DNA of 64,000 bases from Hyphomicrobiales bacterium (lineage in GTDB: Bacteria; Pseudomonadota; Alphaproteobacteria; Rhizobiales; Xanthobacteraceae): positions 28,912-92,911 of the forward strand of contig PNAI01000058.1 of assembly GCA_003169835.1 (NCBI GenBank), read 5' to 3'. Below are positions 58,309 through 64,000 of this stretch, piece after piece. The position numbers were made by a program, and so were the translations under genes. Below the pieces are notes generated by a model. The model did no database searches. It had not been told where the DNA came from and saw nothing but the letters and a program-made list of their open reading frames with translations. Numbering within the stretch: the first letter of the stretch is position 1; each line of letters begins with the position of its first letter.

Positions 58309-58330
58309 GGCCCGGGTCCTCCCGGGCCGC
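58309..58330 (-). terminator. Probable terminator after rpoZ
   Basis: CGGCCCGGG (58309-58317) pairs with CCCGGGCCG (58322-58330) around a TCCT loop, a nine-base-pair GC stem. On the minus strand it is followed by TTTGCATTTT, a broken T tract. It begins 38 bases after the rpoZ stop and before rsh. Confidence 0.65.
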
Positions 58331-58368
58331 CAACATCGACCAATCGGTCTGTTAATGCCGAAGCGAGC

Positions 58369-58764
58369 TCACTCGCCCTCTTCTTCCGGCTGCTCCTCCG
58401 GGGGCGCCAGCCCTTCCAGGCCCTTGAGCAGCTCTTCCTCGCTCATGTGCTCGACCGCGACTTCCTTGTCGTCCGCGTCCACCGTCCCGCCCGTACTGGC
58501 AACCAGCGGCACCGACTCGGCTTCCGGTTCGTCGACCTCGACGTATTTCTGCAACGAGTGGATGAGGTCTTCCTTGAGGTCGCCCGGTGAGATCGTGGTA
58601 TCGGCGATCTCGCGCAATGCAACCACAGGGTTCTTATCGTTGTCGCGTTCGATGGTGATTTGCGAGCCGGACGAGATCATTCGCGCGCGATGGCTCGCGA
58701 GCAACACGAGATCGAAGCGGTTTTCAACCTTATCGATGCAATCTTCAACGGTAACCCGCGCCAT
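58369..58764 (-). CDS. rpoZ: RNA polymerase omega subunit
   Basis: A 131-residue subunit that helps RNA polymerase assembly and ppGpp binding. The conserved N-terminal part is [28 protein letters not shown], followed by [11 protein letters not shown]; the C-terminal half is an acidic, Glu/Pro-rich alphaproteobacterial extension. It precedes rsh, a pairing that also joins two ppGpp-linked functions. Confidence 0.95.
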   Translation of the reverse strand: MARVTVEDCIDKVENRFDLVLLASHRARMISSGSQITIERDNDKNPVVALREIADTTISPGDLKEDLIHSLQKYVEVDEPEAESVPLVASTGGTVDADDKEVAVEHMSEEELLKGLEGLAPPEEQPEEEGE

Positions 58765-59119
58765 GAGTATTAACTCCTACAACGTAGCGTTGTCCTAAAT
58801 CGTTGACTGTTAGGTATCGTCCTACTGCTTAAAGTGCAAGTACGAAATCAAGTTTTGCTTGGCGTTCCAAGGCGCGTCTGTTAGGCAAGGGACGTCAGAA
58901 ATGACGCCACATAACCGTTACAATTCCAATTAGGAAACCAGTCCGGCCGGCGCGAATTTAACCTATTCATATGTCGGATTGTCCGCCGCAACGGGTCTGC
59001 AGTTTTTTCTTAAATGCATGACCGTTGCTATCTGATCACGCCACACCCGCGAGCTTCGCCCGATCGATGCGGCGAAACGCCCGATGGGTTGGATTTTGAT
59101 GACGAGAGAGAGTGAAACC
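58765..59119. promoter_or_regulatory. Divergent rpoZ / NYN-gene intergenic region
   Basis: These 355 bases separate two divergent genes. Next to the rpoZ Shine-Dalgarno is the inverted repeat described at 58779-58793. A short hairpin with a GAAA loop (CGTCA/TGACG) lies at 58893-58906. No plausible open frame or RNA gene is seen, and promoter boxes cannot be assigned with confidence. Confidence 0.5.
58779..58793 (-). promoter_or_regulatory. Inverted repeat abutting the rpoZ ribosome binding site
   Basis: ACAACG-TAG-CGTTGT is a perfect 6+3+6 inverted repeat. On the coding (minus) strand it ends at the first base of AGGAG (58778-58774), which is the rpoZ Shine-Dalgarno. A hairpin here, or a protein bound to its DNA, could influence rpoZ expression. 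Confidence 0.45.
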
Positions 59120-59788
59120 ATGTCCTTGCCTACCGAAAAAATCGCGTTGTTTATTGACGGCGCCAACCTTTATGCCACCGCGAAATCGCTTGGCTTCGAC
59201 ATCGATTACAAGCGGCTGCTGCGCGAATTCCAGTCCCGCGGCAACTTGCTGCGCGCGTTCTATTACACCGCCGTGATCGAAGACCAGGAATACTCTTCCA
59301 TCCGCCCGCTGATCGATTGGCTCGACTACAACGGCTATTCGGTGGTGACCAAGGCGACCAAGGAATTTGTCGATCAGACCGGCCGCCGCAAGGTCAAAGG
59401 CAATATGGATATCGAGCTTGCGGTCGACGCCATGGAACTTGCCAACCATATCGACCACATGGTGCTGTTCTCCGGCGATGGCGATTTCCGCTCGCTGGTC
59501 GAGGCGGTGCAGCGCCGCGGCGTACGCGTGACCGTCGTCTCCACCGTCACCACCCAACCGCCGATGGTCGCCGACGAATTACGTCGCCAGGCCGATATCT
59601 TCCAAGATATCGTGGAACTGCAGACGAAAATCGGCCGCGACCCCTCCGAGCGTCCGGCCCGCGATCCACGCGATCCACGCGACACGCGCGAACCGCGCCA
59701 GCACACACCGCAATTCCTCCAGCGCGGAACGGCAGGACCTCGCACGCCCGCTCCCGCCGGCGTCGAGGACGAAGAATTCGAGGATTGA
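59120..59788 (+). CDS. NYN-domain (LabA/DUF88) RNase-like protein
   Basis: A 222-residue protein with a PIN-like NYN domain at about 5-165. Putative metal-binding acids are Asp13 (LFIDGANLY), Asp97 and Asp103 (GNMDIELAVDAM) and Asp120/Asp122 (SGDGDFRS). The C-terminal 55 residues form an Arg/Asp/Pro-rich disordered tail with short tandem repeats (DPRDPRD), encoded by repeated GATCCACGC units near 59666-59685. The start at 59120 is at the conserved MSLPTEKIALF; ATG 59099 is possible. Probably an RNA-processing nuclease; target unknown. Confidence 0.85.
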   Translation: MSLPTEKIALFIDGANLYATAKSLGFDIDYKRLLREFQSRGNLLRAFYYTAVIEDQEYSSIRPLIDWLDYNGYSVVTKATKEFVDQTGRRKVKGNMDIELAVDAMELANHIDHMVLFSGDGDFRSLVEAVQRRGVRVTVVSTVTTQPPMVADELRRQADIFQDIVELQTKIGRDPSERPARDPRDPRDTREPRQHTPQFLQRGTAGPRTPAPAGVEDEEFED

Positions 59789-59800
59789 TCGGGTGGCGCG

Positions 59801-60430
59801 ATGGCCGAGCCCGGCCGCAATTGCCCGCGCTGTCCGCGCCTCATGGCTTTTCGTGAAACCTGGCGCAGCCGCGAGCCGAATTGGTTCAACGCACCGGTCC
59901 CCTCGTTTGGCCCGATCGATGCGCGCGTCCTGATCGTGGGCTTGGCGCCGGGTCTGCAAGGCGCCAACCGCACCGGCCGGCCTTTCACCGGCGACTACGC
60001 CGGCGATTTGCTCTACGACACGCTACTTCGATTCCATTTCGCCAAAGGCAAATACGAAGAGCGCCCCGACGACAACTTGGAACTCATCGACACCCGCATC
60101 ACCAATAGCGTGCGGTGCGTGCCGCCGGAAAACAAGCCGACACCCGCGGAAATCAATACCTGCCGCGATTTCCTGCAAGGCACCATCGCTGAAATGCCGA
60201 AATTGTCCGCGATCGTGGCGCTCGGCCGCATCGCCCACGACACCACGGTCGTGACACTCGGCGCGAAGCGTTCCAAAGTCACATTCAGCCACGGCGGCAC
60301 TGCCGCGCTCGGCGCCTACACGCTATTCAGCAGCTACCATTGCTCGCGCTACAACACCAACACCCGCGTGCTCACGCCGGAAATGTTCCACGCAGTGTTC
60401 GCAAAAGTTCGCGCTCATCTCAACGCTTGA
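59801..60430 (+). CDS. Uracil-DNA glycosylase, family 5 (UDGb-like)
   Basis: A 209-residue base-excision repair enzyme. The motif GLAPGLQGANRTGRPFTGDYAGDLL at 47-71 is the family 5 (UDGb) motif, which lacks the polar catalytic Asp of other families. Four Cys (8, 11, 106, 121) fit the [4Fe-4S] ligand set of this group. Motif 2 reads SYHCSRYNTNT near 178, with Cys in place of the usual Pro after His180. It follows the NYN gene by 12 bases and overlaps the convergent peroxiredoxin 3' end by 16 bases. Confidence 0.85.
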   Translation: MAEPGRNCPRCPRLMAFRETWRSREPNWFNAPVPSFGPIDARVLIVGLAPGLQGANRTGRPFTGDYAGDLLYDTLLRFHFAKGKYEERPDDNLELIDTRITNSVRCVPPENKPTPAEINTCRDFLQGTIAEMPKLSAIVALGRIAHDTTVVTLGAKRSKVTFSHGGTAALGAYTLFSSYHCSRYNTNTRVLTPEMFHAVFAKVRAHLNA

Positions 60431-60987
60431 AGCCACGCGATGACTTGCTCCGCGCTCTTGTCCGGCGGGAACACCGGATAGAACACGTGCGAGATCATGC
60501 CGCCGTCGATCACCCAGGCCATGCGTTTGATCAACGTCATGCCGTCGACCTCGAACGTCGGCAGCTTCAGCGCCCGCGTGAACTTGAGGCCAACGTCAGA
60601 CAAAATCGCAAACGGCAAATGCAAGCGTTCGGCCGCCTCGCGCTGGTAATCGAGATCTTGCGTCGAGAGACCGTAAAGCTGCGCCACGCCGAGCCGCTTG
60701 ATCTCCGCATAATGATCGCGAAATGCGCAGGATTGCGGCGTGCACCCGCGCGCGCCCGGAATCGCATCCCAGCCGGTCGGCAACGGCTGACTGGGCCGGC
60801 CAGTACGCGGGTAGACATAGACGACCGTGCGTCCGGCTAGGCGCGAGAGGTTGACCTCAGTCCCGTTCGTTGCAGGCAACGCGAGATCAGGCAATCGCAA
60901 ACCAACCATATGTCTCGCCGCGCCGTCATCCTTTGGCACTGGCAGATTGTCAGGAAGAACTGTCGGATCATGAAGCGGTGTCACCAT
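60415..60987 (-). CDS. Peroxiredoxin/AhpC-TSA-family protein
   Basis: A 190-residue thioredoxin-fold protein with two Cys at 82 and 87 in GARGCTPQSCAFRD, consistent with a peroxidatic/resolving pair as in PrxQ-like enzymes. VGLRLPDLALPATNGTEVNLS near residue 28 is the usual entry to the fold. The downstream half (VKQ-like LGVAQLYGLSTQDL, LPFAILSD) follows the AhpC/TSA pattern. Probably reduces peroxides in the cytoplasm. It shares its 3' end with the UDG gene. Confidence 0.82.
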   Translation of the reverse strand: MVTPLHDPTVLPDNLPVPKDDGAARHMVGLRLPDLALPATNGTEVNLSRLAGRTVVYVYPRTGRPSQPLPTGWDAIPGARGCTPQSCAFRDHYAEIKRLGVAQLYGLSTQDLDYQREAAERLHLPFAILSDVGLKFTRALKLPTFEVDGMTLIKRMAWVIDGGMISHVFYPVFPPDKSAEQVIAWLQALR

Positions 60988-61075
60988 GGAAACCTCTTAA
61001 ACCAAAATTTGCATACGAAAAATTAGCTTTATGCATTACATCAACTGGAGAAAATATACTCATATATTCAATATA

Positions 61076-61471
61076 TTACGATAGTTTTTCTAGATAAGAC
61101 ATGAACTCCATCAGCGACCCGTCGGGATCACGGAAGTACACGCTCGTGCCCCTGCCCTTCGCACCGAAGCGCTCCAGCGGGCCGCGCTCGATCGCCACCC
61201 CATGACGCTTGAGATGTGCGACCGCATCCGCGATCGGCCCATGCCATTCAAAGCAAAGATCGCTGTTGCCCGGCGCGACCGGCAAGCGCGCGACCTCCGC
61301 CGGCTTCACGCCGGGCCCATGCACATTGAGCTGCTTGTCGCCGAAGCGATAGGCAAAGCCCACCGGCCGCGTCACGAGCTCGGCGCCCATCACGTCACGA
61401 TAGAAGGCGTTGGAGCGTTCCCACTCGAAAACATGGATCACGCAATGGTCGAGCTTGGTCGGAAGTGACAT
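61076..61471 (-). CDS. VOC-superfamily (glyoxalase/dioxygenase-fold) protein
   Basis: A 131-residue single-module VOC protein. The fold is marked by LDHCVIHVFEWERSNAFYRDVMGAEL at the N-terminus, NVHGPG, and SVYFRDPDGSLMEFMSYL at the C-terminus, giving His/Glu metal ligands (His8, His50-55 region, Glu near 125). A start at 61471 has GGGGA upstream at better spacing than the frame start at 61483. The substrate is unknown; relatives include glyoxalases and ring-cleavage enzymes. Confidence 0.8.
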   Translation of the reverse strand: MSLPTKLDHCVIHVFEWERSNAFYRDVMGAELVTRPVGFAYRFGDKQLNVHGPGVKPAEVARLPVAPGNSDLCFEWHGPIADAVAHLKRHGVAIERGPLERFGAKGRGTSVYFRDPDGSLMEFMSYLEKLS

Positions 61472-61509
61472 GACGATCCCCAATCATAGGCGACTTAAGG
61501 CAACCGCAA

Positions 61510-62211
61510 TCAGGGGCTTTGCGCAACACCGAGTTTCTTGCCGACGCGACGCACCACCTCGCGGCGTTGCTCGTTCAGCGCCGCTCCACGGCCGCGCAAG
61601 ACCGCAACCAGCTCCGGCGCCGCTGTTTTCGGCGAGCCGGAATTGAACGGCGGCGCGGGATCATATTCGATCTGCAGCTGGATTTGACGCGCCACCTCCT
61701 CGCCCTCCAGCATACCCGCGAGCGCGAGGGCAAAATCGATGCCCGAAGCAACACCTGCCCCGGTGACGATATTGCCGTCGATCACAACGCGCTCGCTCAC
61801 CGGCATGGCTCCGAGCGCGCCGAGATGCTCGATCGCGGCCCAGTGGCAGGTCGCGCGTTTGCCCTTGAGCAGACCGGCTGCGCCCAACACCAGCGAACCG
61901 GTGCAAACCGAAGTGACGTATTTCGCGCCCCGCGCCTGCCGCTGCAAAAATTCCAGCACCACGGCGTCTTCCATCAGGTCCTGCTGCCCGGGCCCCCCAG
62001 GAACCATCACCACGTCGAGCTGCGGACAATCCGCATAGGTTACGGTCGGCACGATCATCATCCCACGATCGGTTTTGACCGGATCGAGCGTGTGCGCCAC
62101 GAGCTGCACTTTGGTGTTCGGCAATCGGGCCAGCACCTCATACGGGCCGGTCATGTCGAGCTGCGTGAGCCGGGGAAAAATCAACATGCCAACCAAACGC
62201 TCCTTGGACAT
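61510..62211 (-). CDS. DJ-1/PfpI-family protein, isocyanide-hydratase-like
   Basis: A 233-residue protein with the DJ-1 nucleophile Cys103 in SVCTGSLVLG and acid segment LTQLDMTGPYEVL (Asp19) as in cyclohexyl-isocyanide hydratase (InhA/ICH). PGGPGQQDL near residue 71 and HWAAIEHLG near 130 also match. The start at 62211 is ATG; a GTG at 62226 would overlap the smpB stop. Isocyanide hydration is a family-based guess; chaperone or deglycase-like relatives exist. Confidence 0.82.
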   Translation of the reverse strand: MSKERLVGMLIFPRLTQLDMTGPYEVLARLPNTKVQLVAHTLDPVKTDRGMMIVPTVTYADCPQLDVVMVPGGPGQQDLMEDAVVLEFLQRQARGAKYVTSVCTGSLVLGAAGLLKGKRATCHWAAIEHLGALGAMPVSERVVIDGNIVTGAGVASGIDFALALAGMLEGEEVARQIQLQIEYDPAPPFNSGSPKTAAPELVAVLRGRGAALNEQRREVVRRVGKKLGVAQSP

Positions 62212-62222
62212 CGCCGCTTCCC

Positions 62223-62696
62223 TCACCCCTTCTGCCGCATGAGCCGGCCGCGTTCGCGCTCCCAGGAGCGCTTCTTATCGGTCTCGCGTTTGTCGTGCAG
62301 CTTCTTGCCCTTGGCAAGCGCCAGCTCAATCTTGGCGCGGCCTTTTTCGTTGAAATAGAGTTTCAGCGGCACCACCGTCATGCCTTCGCGCTCCACCGCT
62401 CCGATCAATTTATTGATCTGACGCTTGTGCAGCAGCAGTTTGCGCGCACGTTTGGGCGCATGGTTGAACTGCCCAGCCTGCCTGTATTCCGAGATATTGC
62501 AATTGTAGAGCCACAGCTCGCCGTCGCGCGCGGCGGCATAGGATTCTCCGATGCTGGCTTTGCCAACGCGCATGGATTTCACCTCGCTGCCGGTGAGCAT
62601 GATGCCGGCCTCGAAGGTCTCGCCGATCGCATAATTGTACCGCGCCTTGCGATTGTCGGCGATAATCTTGAATGTGCGTTCGGCTTTCGCAGCCAT
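62223..62696 (-). CDS. smpB: SsrA-binding protein SmpB
   Basis: A 157-residue protein that brings tmRNA to stalled ribosomes. [26 protein letters not shown] and [20 protein letters not shown] are diagnostic; the basic C-terminal tail [24 protein letters not shown] inserts into the mRNA channel. The start at 62696 ([10 protein letters not shown]) is standard; the frame to 62792 adds an unsupported leader. No tmRNA gene was found nearby. Confidence 0.96.
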   Translation of the reverse strand: MAAKAERTFKIIADNRKARYNYAIGETFEAGIMLTGSEVKSMRVGKASIGESYAAARDGELWLYNCNISEYRQAGQFNHAPKRARKLLLHKRQINKLIGAVEREGMTVVPLKLYFNEKGRAKIELALAKGKKLHDKRETDKKRSWERERGRLMRQKG

Positions 62697-62886
62697 GAGG
62701 TTCACTGCAAATCGGATTGATGAAGCGTGACTGTAAGCTACGATTCGATAAAATGCATGGCTGGCCGCTCTTGTAGCGGGGCTAGCGGCCAAGTTCCTTT
62801 GACTTGACGTCCTAGCCCTCGGCCAGCCAAGCTTACAAAGAAAGAGCGTTCCGACCGAACCGCAAGACGCTCATCAGGGAGGTATC

Positions 62887-64000
62887 ATGTTCACTCGATC
62901 AATTGTCCTGATTCTTACGGCCATTTTTCTTGGCACTGCGCCCCCGGCGTGGAGCCAGCAACCACAGACCTTTCCTGATGGCCCCGGCAAGGAAACAGTC
63001 GTCAAGGTGTGCGGTGGTTGTCATGACATCAACCGGATACGCGCAGGATACACGCCGGCAGGGTGGAACATGCTGCAGCACATGATGCAGAACTTCGAGG
63101 CCCCCATCCCGCCGGAGGAATGGCCGACTGTCACGACCTACCTGATGAAGAACTTCCCGGAGCGTCAGCGGCCGCCTGCTGCCATGATCTCTGGCCCGGT
63201 TCAAGCCACGATCAAAATGTGGGACGTGCCAACGCTCGGCTCTCGTCCGCACGACCCGCTCGCGACCAAGGACGGTGCGATCTGGTGGTCTGGGCAATTA
63301 TCCAACAAGCTCGGGAGGCTCGACCCGAAGACCAGTGCAATCCGAGAATATTCGCTCAAATCACCCCACACAGGTCCGCATGGACTGACCGAGGACAGAA
63401 GCGGCAACATCTGGTTCACGGGGAACAACACGGGTCTGATCGGTAAGCTCGATCCCAAAACCGGCCTCGTGACCGAATACAAGTTGCCAGACCCGGCAGC
63501 AAAAGACGCGCATACGCTCCTCTTCGATCGCAGCGGAATTCTGTGGTTCACTGTGCAGCAAGCTAACAAAGTTGGCCGGCTCGATCCCAGCAACGGACAG
63601 ATCAAACTCGTCGACATGCCTTCGCCAAATTCACGACCGTATGGCATGGCCGTGAATTCCAAGAACGTCGTCTTCCTCGTCGAGTTCGGCGCCAACAGGA
63701 TCGCGAGCATCGACAGCAAGACAATGGCGATCAAGGAATACACACTGCCGGACCCAGGCGCGCGCCCTCGCCGGCTCGCAATCACACCCGACGACATGAT
63801 CTGGTACACCGATTTTGCGCGCGGCTTCCTCGGCCGCCTCGATCCCAAAACCGGCAAAGTCACTGAATGGCAATCGCCCAGCGGGCCGAAGTCGGAACCC
63901 TATGGCATCGTCTTCACCAAGGGAGCGCTCTGGTATAATGAATCGTTTGCGAAGCCGAACACGATCGTGCGCTTCGATCCCAAGACCGAAAAGTTCCAAA
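62887..64000 (+). CDS. Secreted c-type cytochrome fused to a Vgb-like beta-propeller, 3' end outside window
   Basis: Reading from the ATG at 62887 the frame is open to the window edge (371 codons), so it is truncated on the right. A Sec signal (MFTRSIVLILTAIFLGTAPPAWS) is followed by one heme c site CGGCH at 42-46 in a short cytochrome domain to about residue 100. From about residue 110 there are repeats of about 44 residues, each with a LDPKTG-type turn (near 144, 188, 232, 276, 318 and 363), the pattern of virginiamycin B lyase-like (Vgb/NHL) propellers. Probably periplasmic. The cytochrome addition implies electron transfer from a substrate bound at the propeller; that is inference. Confidence 0.82.
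   Translation, partial: MFTRSIVLILTAIFLGTAPPAWSQQPQTFPDGPGKETVVKVCGGCHDINRIRAGYTPAGWNMLQHMMQNFEAPIPPEEWPTVTTYLMKNFPERQRPPAAMISGPVQATIKMWDVPTLGSRPHDPLATKDGAIWWSGQLSNKLGRLDPKTSAIREYSLKSPHTGPHGLTEDRSGNIWFTGNNTGLIGKLDPKTGLVTEYKLPDPAAKDAHTLLFDRSGILWFTVQQANKVGRLDPSNGQIKLVDMPSPNSRPYGMAVNSKNVVFLVEFGANRIASIDSKTMAIKEYTLPDPGARPRRLAITPDDMIWYTDFARGFLGRLDPKTGKVTEWQSPSGPKSEPYGIVFTKGALWYNESFAKPNTIVRFDPKTEKFQ

Noticed and set aside
62697..62886. Hairpin GGGCTAG/CTAGCCC and possible tmRNA near smpB
   Set aside because: The stem has a 26-base loop and no T run; no tmRNA tag-coding or T-loop sequence was seen. It may be a minor repeat.

Overview
The window is a gene-dense, high-GC chromosomal segment of an alphaproteobacterium, most probably order Hyphomicrobiales (Rhizobiales) near Bradyrhizobium, Rhodopseudomonas or Xanthobacteraceae genera. 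I infer this from conserved blocks I recognise: DUF177-plsX-fabH-ihfA-merR, glyA-nrdR-ribD-ribE-ribH-nusB-thiL, rsh-pdxJ-acpS-lepB-rnc-era-recO, an ldtP/ldtR pair, a K+-independent proton-pumping pyrophosphatase and intergenic palindromic repeats of the rhizobial kind. I found no transposase, phage gene, CRISPR array, rRNA or tRNA. Placement below family level cannot be decided from this sequence by eye.

Layout. (1) 1-8036, minus strand: one operon with a dipeptide-type ABC importer (binding protein, two permeases, two ATPases), an AtzG/AtzE/AtzH-like (HpxX/Y/Z-like) amidohydrolase module and a GntR regulator, the last cut by the window edge; a palindromic candidate operator lies upstream. 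(2) 8366-8920: a secreted protein I do not recognise. (3) 9167-16741, minus strand: a three-subunit molybdenum hydroxylase, a cupin, an acyl-CoA ligase and a UbiD-like decarboxylase in one probable operon, with a divergent alpha/beta hydrolase and a second, benzoate-CoA-ligase-like enzyme beside it. This is the least ordinary metabolic locus here and looks like a catabolic pathway for an aromatic or heteroaromatic acid. (4) 19663-26976: MerR, IHF alpha, fatty acid/phospholipid initiation genes, DUF177, a cytochrome bc1 chaperone, BamE, two palindromic repeats and the proton pyrophosphatase. (5) 27118-37411: an MFS transporter, an FMN alpha-hydroxyacid oxidase, thiamine, riboflavin, NrdR and serine hydroxymethyltransferase genes, then an L,D-transpeptidase and its MarR-type partner LdtR. 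(6) 37608-42258: a valine (isobutyryl-CoA) degradation operon interrupted by a tricarboxylate-type binding protein and a small membrane protein. (7) 42354-49990: hemB, threonine deaminase, an RDD protein, Bpt, MntH with a candidate manganese-responsive site, and ParC. (8) 50144-51100: small secreted cationic peptides of unknown role. (9) 51149-58764: recO to rpoZ. (10) 59120-64000: a NYN nuclease-like protein, a family 5 uracil-DNA glycosylase, a peroxiredoxin, a VOC protein, a DJ-1 family protein, smpB and a partial c-type cytochrome/beta-propeller fusion.

Most of the window is core housekeeping. The candidates for something undescribed are the Mo-hydroxylase/cupin/CoA-ligase/UbiD locus, the tandem secreted peptides at 50401-51100, the ABC/amidohydrolase operon with its palindromic upstream site, and the cytochrome-propeller fusion at the right edge. 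All functional names rest on motif and family recognition by eye; no database search was run.
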